A stretch of DNA of 64,000 nt from Colwellia demingiae (GCF_007954275.1 NZ_VOLT01000001.1:1-64000), one strand, 5' to 3'; positions 34,327 through 44,098 are shown, numbered from the stretch's first letter. Notes: generated from the sequence alone by a model not told the origin. A program made the numbers and translations.

Positions 34327-36465
34327 TTGCGTTATCTCGAATTTGATCACATTACGATAGATACTCAGAATCAATTACTGATCCGTGATGGTGAAAGTAT
34401 TATCCTTGCACCTAAAGTGTATGACTTATTGATCTTCTTTTGTAAAAATCCAGCAAGAATAATAACTAAAGATGAGTTGATGGATGAAGTTTGGACAGGT
34501 ACATTGGTGACCGAAAATGCCATTAGTCGTACTCTAGTTAAAGTAAGAAAAGCATTAGGGGACGATCCTAAAAGCCCGCAATTTATCATTACTGTGCCGC
34601 GTAAAGGCTATAGAATGGTTACTGAATTTAATGCTAATGATAAATGCCAATACAATGATCAAAATACGACTGAGCAAACAAGTATAAACAAAGAAAACAA
34701 TAATACGGTAACACCGTCTTTCTCTTCACTTAATAGCACTAAAAACAAACAAAAAAAAACGTTAATCACCTTGTTTTCGCTCTCTTGCGCATTATTAATA
34801 GTGACAGTTTCCTTTTATTTTTCAACTCAACAGAATATCGAAATAATTACCACTAAGCAGCTAAAACCACTAACGAGAGAGATAGCTGACGAACAACATC
34901 CAAATATATCTCCAGACTTAAGTCAACTTGCCTATACCAAAGTAGTGAGTGGTAAACCAAGTTATATTAATATTGAAAATTTGTCTGATCATTCCAAAAT
35001 GAGTGTCAGTCACCCTAGAGCAAAGTTATCTCGTCCGGTATGGTCGCCAACGGAGAGTAAAATTGCCTTTTTATATCAGCATAAACAGGTTTGTATTATT
35101 TTTTTAGCTGATCAAAAAGAAATTAAAAACAAAGATAACTGGCAACAAATTACAGAGTGTAGCGGTGAAAGTTGGCCTCATTTAGTTTTTTCACCTGATG
35201 GGCAATATTTATACTTTAATGACCGACAATCAAAAGCTAATGGTTATCAAATTTTTCGTGTCGATTTGCTCAATAAACAAAAAGACATTATTAATCAGCC
35301 AATCACCAGTGGTCAGGGAAATTACGCTTTCGATATTTCTCCTGATGGTAAACGCTTAGTCATGTTAAATAGTGAGTTCACTGCTCAAACTCGTATTTAT
35401 ACGCTAGATATCGCCCAAGCTAAATTGCAACTAACAGCAAAATTACCTTACTTGATGGGCGCTGTCGTTTGGCATCATGATAATATGACACTGGTGCACC
35501 CTTCTCCACACCCAGCCTATGAGTTATGGCAAAGTAATTTGGCTGGAGAAAAATTAGCAGTGGTTGTCAGTAATACCTCACGGGTTAAACAACTTTCACG
35601 CATTAACAACAAGCAAGATTTTACGTTTGTGTCTTATTTAATAAACCGAGACATTCACTTTAAAGACATAAATAAAGACAACCAGCCGATGAATCTAGAT
35701 AACTCTTCGGTAATGGATTATCTGCCCGCGCTTGCCAATAATAGTGGTCAATATGCTTTTGTTTCCAAACGTTCAACAACAGCAGAAGTATATTTAGCAC
35801 AATTACCTACAGAGAATAATAATGTCGCAACGAGTAAACAGCTCACCTTTTTTAATACCCCGGTGAGACTCTATCAGTTGTTATTTTCACCTGATGACAG
35901 TCAACTTATGGTTTTAGCTGACAATCAAATTGTTATTGTTGATATAGATAAAGGCGAGGTAAATAATCTGGCTTTAGGCAATAGAGCTATCAGTGGCATC
36001 AGTTGGCTGGATCAGCATACATTATTATTCTCGACTATTCGTAACGGCGATTGGCAATTAATGCAATACAATATCGCAACTAAAATACTAACCGCCATGC
36101 CAAATGGTTATCAGGGAGGTCTATATGATCAAAAAAATCAACGCTTTTACTTTTTAGCCGATGAAAGCAATGAAGTGATGATATTGGATGACTTAATACA
36201 AGCCCCTCAATCAACAGGGTTAATTTGTGAGCCAGGCTTTATAAACCGCCAGCTGAATTTAACATTAACACCTAATGGCTTAGTCTGTTTATCTGATGTT
36301 AACAATAATATACAAGAACTTAAGTACTATTCTTTTGCAGATAAATCTATCTCTCCATGGCAAAAGTTACCAACATTGTTTGATTATCAAATAAATAACA
36401 AGGGTGTTATTTTCACTCAGTTAAAACAATCTGTGGCTGATATTATGCAAACAAAAAGTCATTAA
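34327..36465 (+). CDS. CadC-like membrane transcription regulator with PD40 propeller
   Basis: 712 residues, TTG start with AGGATG 6 bp before it. Order of parts: an OmpR/CadC-type winged helix (about 1-100, with LAPKVYDLLIFFCKNPARIITKDELMDEVW and FIITVPRKGYRMV), an Asn/Lys/Thr-rich linker, one membrane segment (143-165), and a periplasmic beta propeller of PD40 repeats (for example HPNISPDLSQLAYTK, LVFSPDGQYLYFNDR, YAFDISPDGKRLVML). It would sense a periplasmic state and act on DNA while membrane-bound. Followed by MacA/MacB-like genes that it may control. The start is supported by the ribosome site. Confidence 0.88.
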   Translation: MRYLEFDHITIDTQNQLLIRDGESIILAPKVYDLLIFFCKNPARIITKDELMDEVWTGTLVTENAISRTLVKVRKALGDDPKSPQFIITVPRKGYRMVTEFNANDKCQYNDQNTTEQTSINKENNNTVTPSFSSLNSTKNKQKKTLITLFSLSCALLIVTVSFYFSTQQNIEIITTKQLKPLTREIADEQHPNISPDLSQLAYTKVVSGKPSYINIENLSDHSKMSVSHPRAKLSRPVWSPTESKIAFLYQHKQVCIIFLADQKEIKNKDNWQQITECSGESWPHLVFSPDGQYLYFNDRQSKANGYQIFRVDLLNKQKDIINQPITSGQGNYAFDISPDGKRLVMLNSEFTAQTRIYTLDIAQAKLQLTAKLPYLMGAVVWHHDNMTLVHPSPHPAYELWQSNLAGEKLAVVVSNTSRVKQLSRINNKQDFTFVSYLINRDIHFKDINKDNQPMNLDNSSVMDYLPALANNSGQYAFVSKRSTTAEVYLAQLPTENNNVATSKQLTFFNTPVRLYQLLFSPDDSQLMVLADNQIVIVDIDKGEVNNLALGNRAISGISWLDQHTLLFSTIRNGDWQLMQYNIATKILTAMPNGYQGGLYDQKNQRFYFLADESNEVMILDDLIQAPQSTGLICEPGFINRQLNLTLTPNGLVCLSDVNNNIQELKYYSFADKSISPWQKLPTLFDYQINNKGVIFTQLKQSVADIMQTKSH

Positions 36466-36529
36466 CGAGTAATAACCACCAAATACTCACCTACAATTCA
36501 TAACATAAATCATTGTTTATATTAACATA

Positions 36530-36559
36530 AAGTTGTGACCATTTAGATGGTCACAACTT
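36530..36559. terminator. 13-bp hairpin after the CadC-like gene
   Basis: AAGTTGTGACCAT and its complement ATGGTCACAACTT pair around TTAG. It lies 65 bp past the regulator's stop and 94 bp before the adaptor gene. There is no strong T-run, so it might instead be an operator for the export operon. Confidence 0.5.
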
Positions 36560-36652
36560 ATTCCAAACTAATCACTTCTTTTTCCCGCTTTGTTCCTTTC
36601 TTCAATAGCTATTTGCTTAACACTGGCACCACATTGTTAAGCAGGAGTCATT

Positions 36653-37918
36653 ATGGACAAGCCCATCAGCAACAAAATAAAAAAAAACAACTACCGTCAC
36701 TATTTATTGTTTGCGTTAACTATTTGTATAGCGGCCGTTGTACTTACCATTGCCAAATCAAGTATTGATACGGGAAAAACGTATAACGTTGAGAAACAAA
36801 ACTTAGTTGTAGATACCGTAAAACAATCAACTTTTACTGAATTTTTACCTTTGCGTGGTTTAGTACAACCTAAAGAAACAATATTTATAGACACTATTGA
36901 TGGGGGGCGTGTTGAAGAAGTTTTTGTCCAAGAAGGAGCATTGGTTGAACAAGGTCAAGCCATTCTCAAATTAAGTAATACCAATTTACAATTGAATGTT
37001 CTAGCACGAGAAGCTGAAGTGTCAGAGCAAATTAATAATATGCGCAATACACGTTTAGCATTAGAACAGAATCAATTGTCACTTAAGAGAGATGTAATTG
37101 AGCTCGATTTTTCAGTACTACGTTTACAAAAAGATTTTAATCGCCATAAAACCTTAATTGAACAAAATATAATTTCACAACAAGCTTTTGAACAAGTAGA
37201 AGATGAATTAGCTTTTCAAATTAAATATCGAGAAATAGTTAAAGAAAGCCAAGAAAAAGAAGCCATATTACAAAGCCAACAATTAGCCCAACTTGAACAA
37301 AGTATTAAAACACTACAAAGCAATCTCGCTATTTCTTGCTCCAGTTTAGATAAGTTAATTATTCGAGCCCCCAGAGCTGGGCAGTTAACATTTTTAGATG
37401 CCAGAGTCGGTGAGTCAAAACGTGATGGCGAAAGGTTAGGTCAAGTGGATTTAATTGACCAATTTAAAGTCAGTGCACAAGTAGATGAATTTTATGTCAG
37501 CCGCGTTGCCAAAGGACAAATTGCGTCTTTTGAATCAGCCCAACAAAGTTATCAGCTAATTGTTAGTAAAGTATATCCCGGTATCAATAACGGCACCTTT
37601 AAAGTTGATTTCAAATTACAAAGCCAACAAGTTGCTCAAACGTTGCGCCTTGGTCAAAGTTTACAAATGAAGTTTAATTTGTCATCAAGTGAGTCAAAAC
37701 TGCTACTCGCCAATGGGGGATTTATACAGAGTAGTGCCGGAAGTTGGGCATTTGTAGTTGACCCCTCTGGTGCTACCGCCAGTAAGCGCAATATTCGTTT
37801 AGGTCGAAAAAACCCACAAAGTATTGAAGTTCTTTCTGGTTTGCTAGCCGGTGATCGCGTGATCACTTCTTCCTACGCCAGCTTTGCTGATGCACAACAA
37901 CTCAATCTCAGTAACTAA
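36653..37918 (+). CDS. HlyD/MacA-like periplasmic adaptor
   Basis: 421 residues with an N-terminal membrane anchor (about 18-38). A barrel-sandwich half (IDGGRVEEVFVQEGALVEQGQAIL) is followed by a long coiled-coil hairpin (about 120-235) rich in Gln, Glu and Lys, then the second lipoyl half (IIRAPRAGQLTFLDARVGESKRDGERLGQV) and a beta barrel. It bridges the inner-membrane ABC permease encoded next to an outer-membrane channel. No TolC-like gene is adjacent. Spacing and direction fit an operon with the ATPase and permease that follow. Confidence 0.87.
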   Translation: MDKPISNKIKKNNYRHYLLFALTICIAAVVLTIAKSSIDTGKTYNVEKQNLVVDTVKQSTFTEFLPLRGLVQPKETIFIDTIDGGRVEEVFVQEGALVEQGQAILKLSNTNLQLNVLAREAEVSEQINNMRNTRLALEQNQLSLKRDVIELDFSVLRLQKDFNRHKTLIEQNIISQQAFEQVEDELAFQIKYREIVKESQEKEAILQSQQLAQLEQSIKTLQSNLAISCSSLDKLIIRAPRAGQLTFLDARVGESKRDGERLGQVDLIDQFKVSAQVDEFYVSRVAKGQIASFESAQQSYQLIVSKVYPGINNGTFKVDFKLQSQQVAQTLRLGQSLQMKFNLSSSESKLLLANGGFIQSSAGSWAFVVDPSGATASKRNIRLGRKNPQSIEVLSGLLAGDRVITSSYASFADAQQLNLSN

Positions 37919-38020
37919 GCACGAATAAAAAAAATAAATAACGAATTTTCAAATCAAATAACGATGGTCGTTCGACAAAAATCGGTCGAAAACAATAAAC
38001 AGATACCCAAAGGAATTATT

Positions 38021-38737
38021 ATGATCAAATTAAACAATATCAGCCGCTCATTTATCGGCGATGAAGTAGAAACTGTCGCTATTGACGACATGAGCTTGAC
38101 CATAAAAAAAGGCGAGTTCTTGTCAATATTAGGGCCGTCGGGCTGCGGTAAGTCAACATTACTTAATGTACTTGGTATGTTAGACCATATCGACCAAGGG
38201 CAGTTTACGTTTTTGAAAAACAATATAGGCCAATCAACTGAAAGCCAGCGCGCACAATTAAGAAAACAACATATCGGTTTTATTTTCCAGAGTTTTAATT
38301 TAATTGATGAATTAACCGTTGAGCAAAACATAGAATTACCACTTTATTATCACAAAGTGGCAAAGGCCGAACGAAAACGTTTAGTTGATGAAATATTACA
38401 TCGTGTTGATATTGCTCATCGTCGTAACCATTTGCCCGCGAAATTATCAGGCGGACAGCAACAACGTGTTGCTATTGCGCGCGCTATTGTTACTCAACCA
38501 GACCTGATTTTGGCCGATGAACCAACAGGGAATTTAGACTCAAAAAACTCGATACAGGTGATGGAGTTACTCCAGCAACTAAACCAAGAAGGTTCAACCA
38601 TTGTTATGGTGACTCATGCTCCTGAACATGTTGATTATGGTACTCGTGTGATTGAGTTGCTCGATGGAAATATTTGTAAGGACAAACAAATAACGTCTGA
38701 AATTAAGCTAACTACTGTGGAGGTGACGTGTGCTTAA
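38021..38737 (+). CDS. MacB/LolD-type ABC transporter ATPase
   Basis: 238 residues from the ATG at 38021, preceded by AAAGGAATTATT; an upstream in-frame codon at 37964 is improbable. Walker A is GPSGCGKST (38-46), followed by the Q-loop IFQSFNLIDELTVEQNI, signature LSGGQQQR and Walker B LILADEPTGNLD. The family (LolD, MacB and FtsE-type) drives permeases that act on periplasmic or lipid substrates rather than moving solute through the membrane. Overlaps the permease gene by 8 bp. Confidence 0.92.
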   Translation: MIKLNNISRSFIGDEVETVAIDDMSLTIKKGEFLSILGPSGCGKSTLLNVLGMLDHIDQGQFTFLKNNIGQSTESQRAQLRKQHIGFIFQSFNLIDELTVEQNIELPLYYHKVAKAERKRLVDEILHRVDIAHRRNHLPAKLSGGQQQRVAIARAIVTQPDLILADEPTGNLDSKNSIQVMELLQQLNQEGSTIVMVTHAPEHVDYGTRVIELLDGNICKDKQITSEIKLTTVEVTCA

Positions 38738-41144
38738 ATTATTATTAATTGTTGCGTGGCGCAACTTCAGCCGCGATAAAATAACCAGTGCTATTCAATT
38801 AATTGGATTGGTTATTGGTATTGCCTGTTTTATCTTAATCCAACAATATGTTAACCAACAAAAAAGTTATAACCAGCAATTTACAGACGCTGAGTCTATT
38901 TATCGCATTAACTTACAACGTGATGATAATAGACCACAAGCTTATACCACATTGGCACTAGCTGAAGCGCTTGATAGTAATTTTAAACAAGTGGACTCAG
39001 TCACTCGAGTAGCACGTAATAATATTTCTGTTAAGCATCAACAAAATGTTTTTTCGGAGCGTGCCCTCTATGTCGATAGTAATTATTTTAATTTTTTCGA
39101 CTTTGAATTGATCGAAGGTGATATTAATACAGCACTTGATGCACCAGATAGTCTAGTGTTACACGAAGCGTTAGCCATTAAGTATTTCGCGCGTAGTAGC
39201 GGTGTTATTGGTAGACGGTTAACCATTAATGGGAAAGAACATCAAATCACTGCTGTAGTGAAAAAAACCACTACCGCCAGCACTATGCCTACCACGCTAT
39301 TGATACCAATGAAAAATTACTATGAACTATTACCTGCTGTCGATTGGGCTGAACGTTGGAATTATGCAGCGACAGTAACCTTTGCTAAGATAACAGATGA
39401 GACAGATATACAAACAGTCGCTAGCGATGTAAGTCGTTATTACGATAGCCGGACAATAGGTCTATCATCTTATAAAAACCGTCGGATCACTTTCGAGCCT
39501 TTACGCGAGCTTTACCTAAATAGCAACGTTAGTTATAGCCTAGTACCACCCGGCAGTGCCGCCATGGTGAATGTGTTCAGTATTATTTCATACATGATTT
39601 TAGTACTTGCTTGTGTCAACTTTACTAACTTATCAACAGCCGCCGCCATGCGCCGAGGAAAAGACGTTGGTGTACGTAAAGCATTAGGTGCGAGTAAAGG
39701 GCAATTAATAACGCAATACTTAGTTGAGGCAGTGTTATTAACAGCAATAGCTACACTACTTTCCTTAGTCGTTATAACGTTATGTTTACCTGCATTTAAT
39801 CAACTGATGAACGTCGAATTAAGTCTGACATACTCAATGCTTTTTATCACAAAAATAAGCGGGCTAACACTTTTTGTTGGTGTGGTATCAGGGAGTTACC
39901 CAGCATTTTTCTTAAGTAACTTATCTCCTGCCCATGTATTAAAAGGTTTAGTGACAACATCAAAGTCAGGTGTACTCTTACGCCAATCCCTGATCATTAT
40001 ACAATTTGCGATTGCCGCATTTTTAGTAGTCACTAGTCTGGCTGTAAATTGGCAAATGCAGTTTATTAAAGACATGCCACAAGGTTTTGAAAGAGAAAAT
40101 GTACTAATCGTTAGTTATGGTGAAAAAATCTATCCTGCTTTTAAGAACCAAGTCGAACGTCATCCTGATGTTATTTCAGCTTCGATGTCGCACACAGTGC
40201 CAACAAAATCAACGCGTACTTCAAACACAGTAAGACGACTTGACGATATGACGACGGAGATTTGGACAGGTAACAATCCTATTCATTATGATTTCTTTTC
40301 AACCTTTGGCATTACGATTTTAGCTGGGCGTGATTTCTCTACTGCTTATGTAAATGATACTTATCAAGAAAATAAAGATGACTGGCAAAGTTCAACAGGG
40401 AAATTGATCATTAATCAAACCTTAGCCACGACACTCGGTTGGAGCCCCGAAGAAGCAGTGGGAAAAATGTTGACCTTAGGTGGCGGCAACGAAGGATTAC
40501 ATAATCATCAAATTATCGCGGTGGTAGAAGATACCCATTATGTTAATGCTAAAAATGTTGTACCACCGATGACCTATATATTATCTGCTAAGCCAGAGCA
40601 ACGCCCTTTGCGTTGGGTCTCTATTCGCTTAAAAGCAGGTGCCAGTTTAGAAACAGTCAAAGACCTTGAACAAATATGGTTGAGCTTAGATGGTAAATTA
40701 GCCTTTAAATATAACTGGTTGTCAGACTTATTTTCATCCTCATATCGCAATGAAAACCAGCAAACAAATTTATTAAATATCTTTACGTTAATTGCAATTA
40801 CTGTAACTGCTATTGGCTTATTTGGCTTGGCTGCTTTTAATACCCAACGACGTATTAAAGAAATTGCAATACGAAAAATACTCGGTGCAAGCACTGCCCA
40901 GCTATGCTTTATGTTAGTAAACCAATTTTCAAGTTTAGTATTACTAGCCAACCTCATTGCATTACCTTTGGCTTACTTACTGATACAAGATTGGTTAAAT
41001 GGTTTTATCTATCGTATTACTATGCCTTACAGCGCCTTTTTACTTAGCGCGTTATTTTGTTTAGTTATTGCCTATATCACTGTAATGGCAGTCGCATTTA
41101 AAGCAGCAACAGCCAAACCCGTTGATGCACTTACCTGCGAATAG
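38730..41144 (+). CDS. Large MacB/FtsX-type ABC permease
   Basis: 804 residues, GTG start with GGAGGTGAC in front. Eight membrane segments: one at the start followed by a periplasmic core (about 45-280), three with the FtsX motif (RRGKDVGVRKALGASKGQLITQYLVEAVLL), another single segment and periplasmic loop (about 430-680), then three more with a second copy (RRIKEIAIRKILGASTAQLCFMLVNQFSSLV). The duplicated layout is typical of MacB-like permeases that lack an attached ATPase. With the adaptor and ATPase it likely exports a peptide, toxin or lipid. Substrate unknown. Confidence 0.9.
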   Translation: MLKLLLIVAWRNFSRDKITSAIQLIGLVIGIACFILIQQYVNQQKSYNQQFTDAESIYRINLQRDDNRPQAYTTLALAEALDSNFKQVDSVTRVARNNISVKHQQNVFSERALYVDSNYFNFFDFELIEGDINTALDAPDSLVLHEALAIKYFARSSGVIGRRLTINGKEHQITAVVKKTTTASTMPTTLLIPMKNYYELLPAVDWAERWNYAATVTFAKITDETDIQTVASDVSRYYDSRTIGLSSYKNRRITFEPLRELYLNSNVSYSLVPPGSAAMVNVFSIISYMILVLACVNFTNLSTAAAMRRGKDVGVRKALGASKGQLITQYLVEAVLLTAIATLLSLVVITLCLPAFNQLMNVELSLTYSMLFITKISGLTLFVGVVSGSYPAFFLSNLSPAHVLKGLVTTSKSGVLLRQSLIIIQFAIAAFLVVTSLAVNWQMQFIKDMPQGFERENVLIVSYGEKIYPAFKNQVERHPDVISASMSHTVPTKSTRTSNTVRRLDDMTTEIWTGNNPIHYDFFSTFGITILAGRDFSTAYVNDTYQENKDDWQSSTGKLIINQTLATTLGWSPEEAVGKMLTLGGGNEGLHNHQIIAVVEDTHYVNAKNVVPPMTYILSAKPEQRPLRWVSIRLKAGASLETVKDLEQIWLSLDGKLAFKYNWLSDLFSSSYRNENQQTNLLNIFTLIAITVTAIGLFGLAAFNTQRRIKEIAIRKILGASTAQLCFMLVNQFSSLVLLANLIALPLAYLLIQDWLNGFIYRITMPYSAFLLSALFCLVIAYITVMAVAFKAATAKPVDALTCE

Positions 41145-41362
41145 TCACCATTTTCAGTCTTGAGCTAAAGTTTTTGATATTCTCAAAGGCTTTAGCTGAA
41201 ACCTATATCCCTAAAAAGCATGGTATTCAAATGATTAATGTAAAAAAATCTAACATAATAAAAAATATAGTACATTGTCTCAGTCAATCCTGCTGGACTG
41301 ATTTGAAAATTTTTAAATATAAAAAAGCCGTTTAATATCAACGATTTTATTCATTTTTAATG

Positions 41363-41440
41363 TGGCGGTGAAATAGAGGTGTGAACTCTTTTAGAATATT
41401 TGCGTTACAAACCCATCCTATTTCTCAATCATCAAATTAC
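41363..41440 (-). pseudogene. Decayed tRNA-Ser remnant
   Basis: The plus-strand text TGGCGGTGAAATAGAGGTGT followed by GAACTCT matches the 3' part of the two intact tRNA-Ser genes with a few changes, and GTTACAAACCC further on matches the variable-arm region. The anticodon and 5' parts are lost. It is probably a third tandem copy in decay; an attachment-site duplicate is the other reading. Confidence 0.65.
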
Positions 41441-41445
41441 AGACG

Positions 41446-41481
41446 AAAAAAAACCGCGACTAGTTAAAGTTGCGGTTTTTT
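41446..41481 (-). terminator. Terminator after tRNA-Ser (first copy)
   Basis: On the minus strand AAAAACCGCAAC and GTCGCGGTTTTT pair and a run of eight T follows. It lies 7 bp after the 3' end of the tRNA gene. Confidence 0.75.
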
Positions 41482-41487
41482 AGAATG

Positions 41488-41578
41488 TGGCGGTGAGATA
41501 GAGATTTGAACTCTAGAAGGGCTACAAACCCTTGCCGGTTTTCAAGACCGGTGCTTTCGACCACTCAGCCATCTCACC
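41488..41578 (-). tRNA. tRNA-Ser (UGA)
   Basis: 91 nt including an encoded CCA. The acceptor arms GGTGAGAT and ATCTCACC pair, the anticodon loop is CTTGAAA giving anticodon UGA, and the long variable arm (CAAGGGTTTGTAGCCCTTC) marks it as a class II serine tRNA. Identical to the copy at 41681-41771. Confidence 0.95.
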
Positions 41579-41642
41579 TGAAGTTGTACAAGTATACAGG
41601 AGCTAAAAACACTCCTTTTTGCTTTTAATATTTAAAAAGCAA

Positions 41643-41675
41643 AAAACCGCTAATCTTTCAATTAGCAGTTTTTCT
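41643..41675 (-). terminator. Terminator after tRNA-Ser (second copy)
   Basis: On the minus strand AAACTGCTAATT pairs with GATTAGCGGTTT around GAAA, followed by a run of T. It lies just after the upstream tRNA gene, so the two tRNA genes are probably separate units. Confidence 0.75.
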
Positions 41676-41680
41676 TAATG

Positions 41681-41771
41681 TGGCGGTGAGATAGAGATTT
41701 GAACTCTAGAAGGGCTACAAACCCTTGCCGGTTTTCAAGACCGGTGCTTTCGACCACTCAGCCATCTCACC
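41681..41771 (-). tRNA. tRNA-Ser (UGA)
   Basis: 91 nt, identical to the copy at 41488-41578, with encoded CCA, anticodon UGA and the long serine variable arm. The two copies probably arose by tandem duplication and are kept uniform by conversion. Confidence 0.95.
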
Positions 41772-41956
41772 TGAAGTTAACAAATAAGCATTAAAAACAA
41801 TGCTTGCTTGAGAACGAGGCGAATACTAAAGTCTCTCTAATAAGTTGTAAAGCACTATTTTAGCTTTTATGCTTGTTTTTAGTTTGTTTGCTAGAAAAAC
41901 AGCCAGCTTGCTTTGTTTTTCAGCAATTTATAAAAGTTAGAAGAAGGAATAACACG

Positions 41957-42571
41957 ATGTCAGAAAAAAACGCCTGCCGTTGCCCCTGGTTAGACACAAC
42001 AAAGTTAGATTATGTTCAATACCACGATGAAGAATGGGGTATTCCAGTATACGATGACAAAAAGATGTTTGAATCACTTGTATTGGAATCAGCGCAGGCT
42101 GGTTTAAGCTGGTACACCATCCTAAAGAAGCGTGAGGGTTATCGTAAGTTGTTTGCAGACTTTGAGGTCACCAAAGTAGCAAAGTTCACTGATGATGATG
42201 TAGAGCGCTTAATGCAAGATGCTTCAATAGTTCGTTACAGACGTAAGATAGAAGCAGCGATTAATAACGCGAAGAGATTTATTGAAATACAGAATGAATT
42301 CGGTAGCTTCACTAAATTTATATGGTCATACGTAGATAATGAAACTATTGTAAATAGCTTTAATACCATTGAAGATTATGTTGCTACCTCACCTATTAGT
42401 GATGCGTTAGCTAAAGACTTAAAAAAACGTGGCTTTAAGTTTTTAGGTTCAACGACACTGTATTCACATTTACAAGCGACAGGTTTAATCAACGATCATT
42501 CGAACAATTGCTTTAGAAAGAACGCAGTTAATGTACATGTAAAACCCGTAATAGGCAGCATACTTGACTAA
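41957..42571 (+). CDS. tag: DNA-3-methyladenine glycosylase I
   Basis: Base-excision repair enzyme of 204 residues that removes 3-methyladenine from alkylated DNA. Start at the ATG at 41957, preceded by AAGAAGGAATAACACG; a longer frame to 41873 does not match the family. Contains the Tag signature CPWL...YHDEEWGIP, LESAQAGLSWYTILKKREGYR and the zinc site completed by DHSNNCF near the C-terminus. Stand-alone gene downstream of the tRNA cluster, in the opposite direction. Confidence 0.95.
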   Translation: MSEKNACRCPWLDTTKLDYVQYHDEEWGIPVYDDKKMFESLVLESAQAGLSWYTILKKREGYRKLFADFEVTKVAKFTDDDVERLMQDASIVRYRRKIEAAINNAKRFIEIQNEFGSFTKFIWSYVDNETIVNSFNTIEDYVATSPISDALAKDLKKRGFKFLGSTTLYSHLQATGLINDHSNNCFRKNAVNVHVKPVIGSILD

Positions 42572-42928
42572 TAATCAGGCTGATTACTGCACAAAATAGA
42601 GTAATAAATTATAAACGTTGCCAAGTAGTAGAGTTAAAGTGGCGTTAATGTTGATAATTTTATTACTCGTGCCGCGCGTTTTTAGTACTCTACATGGTCA
42701 AAAGGAAAAACTATATTAAATGCTTGTTACAAAAGATAACAAATAATTGCCCCTTTTAAACCAAGCTAAACGTAGTATTTTAAAAATCTCCATGCCATAA
42801 TATGTCATAAGGAACTAAGTTAGCGTAAGTCAGTTATGTATGAAAAGTAAGAAAAACTTGAACTTATCTAAAATGACCTTATCTTAGTTTATAACAAGTA
42901 AATAGAATTACATTCTTAAGGAAGTTTT
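42572..42928. other. Intergenic region between tag and the BI-1-family gene
   Basis: No gene, repeat or clear regulatory site is recognised. It presumably holds the promoter of the following gene, which has AAGGAAG as ribosome site. Confidence 0.5.
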
Positions 42929-43597
42929 ATGCAATCTAATATGAGTTTTCAAACGGCGAGTAAAAGTTCGGCGATAGAAATTAATAAAGTATTGAAAAAT
43001 ACTTATATGTTGTTATCAATGACACTTGCGTTTAGTGCCGTAACAGCTGGCGTTTCAATGGCAATGAACCTATCACACGGTGTTGCACTTGTTATGATGT
43101 TAGTCGCGTTCGGTTTAATGTTTGTTGTGAACAAAAAAGCTGATTCTGCTAGTGGTGTTTATTGGATTTTTGCTTTTACCGGTTTAATGGGCGCATCATT
43201 GGGTCCTATGCTTAGCGCATACGCTGCAATGGATGGTGGCCCTGCGATGATTATGCAAGCGCTTGGCGGTACTGCATTAATATTTTTCGCACTGTCAGGT
43301 TATGCGCTTACGAGTAAAAAAGACTTCTCATTTATGGGTGGCTTTTTAATGGTTGGTTTGATTGTTGTTGTTGTTGCAAGTCTTGCTAACATCTTCTTTC
43401 AAATCCCTGCTCTTTCATTAGCGGTAAGTGCTGCGGTTATCATGATTATGTCTGGTTTAATCTTGTATGATACAAGCCGTATAATTAATGGTGGCGAACG
43501 TAACTACATTCGTGCCACAGTTTCTTTGTACTTAAACATATACAATATTTTTGTACATTTATTATCGTTACTTGGTGTATTCGGCGGCGATGATTAG
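42929..43597 (+). CDS. Bax inhibitor-1/YccA-family membrane protein
   Basis: 222 residues with seven membrane segments between about 30 and 220, ending in a short charged/acidic tail (FGGDD). Motifs include NKVLKNTYMLLSMTLAFSAVTAGV at the start and LILYDTSRIINGGERNYIRATVSLYLNIYNIFVHLLSLLG near the end, the signature of the BI-1/YccA group. In E. coli YccA interacts with and modulates the FtsH protease. Ends with a strong terminator and sits before tusD, an arrangement common in gammaproteobacteria. Confidence 0.92.
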   Translation: MQSNMSFQTASKSSAIEINKVLKNTYMLLSMTLAFSAVTAGVSMAMNLSHGVALVMMLVAFGLMFVVNKKADSASGVYWIFAFTGLMGASLGPMLSAYAAMDGGPAMIMQALGGTALIFFALSGYALTSKKDFSFMGGFLMVGLIVVVVASLANIFFQIPALSLAVSAAVIMIMSGLILYDTSRIINGGERNYIRATVSLYLNIYNIFVHLLSLLGVFGGDD

Positions 43598-43653
43598 TAA
43601 ATATTAAAAATTTACGCTAAAAAACATTATATTCATTTATAATGTTTTATAAT

Positions 43654-43683
43654 AAAAGCCTCGCGATTGCGGGGCTTTTTTTT
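43654..43683 (+). terminator. Terminator after the YccA-like gene
   Basis: GCCTCGC and GCGGGGC pair around GATT, followed by nine T. An AT-rich hairpin (AAAACATTATA / TATAATGTTTT) lies just before it at about 43620-43647. Confidence 0.85.
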
Positions 43684-43729
43684 ACCCTTTTATAGCCCTT
43701 TATTATCTTTTTTATAGTTTGGATGTGTT

Positions 43730-44098
43730 GTGAAAACTCTTGCTGTAGTAGTAACTACTCCCCCATATAGCCCTTTAACAGTAACAGCATTATCGTATGT
43801 TGAGACAGCCTTAGTCGCTGGCATAAATGTTATTGGTGTATTCTTTTATCAAGATGGTGCAATGCATGCGAATGAAAATATTAGTATTGCCAGTGATGAA
43901 TATCAGGCAATAGCGCACTGGCAACGATTACAGCAACAGTATCAGTTACCTTTACATATTTGTATTACTGCTGCTGAAAAACGCGGTATAGCCTGTGATT
44001 CGATAGATAACGAACAAATAAACCAAGCATTTACCGTATCGGGCTTAGGTGAATTGGTAGAGTTAACAACAAAAGCAACACGCTTGGTGCAGTTTTAA
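43730..44098 (+). CDS. tusD: TusD, sulfur-relay protein
   Basis: 122-residue DsrE-like protein, GTG start. With TusB and TusC it forms a ring that passes persulfide sulfur from TusA to TusE for 2-thiouridine in tRNA wobble positions. The sulfur-carrying Cys is in RGIACDS (residue 87). First of four overlapping genes tusDCBE. Its stop overlaps the start of tusC. Confidence 0.93.
   Translation: MKTLAVVVTTPPYSPLTVTALSYVETALVAGINVIGVFFYQDGAMHANENISIASDEYQAIAHWQRLQQQYQLPLHICITAAEKRGIACDSIDNEQINQAFTVSGLGELVELTTKATRLVQF

Noticed and set aside
494..41144. Single genomic island ending at the tRNA-Ser genes
   Set aside because: No integrase, no direct repeat pair and no second border are seen, and composition is mostly uniform apart from the cassette. 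Described as accessory only.
41164..41200. Hairpin after the MacB-like permease as terminator
   Set aside because: AGCTAAAG and CTTTAGCT can pair, but the loop is long and there is no T-run, so I do not call it.
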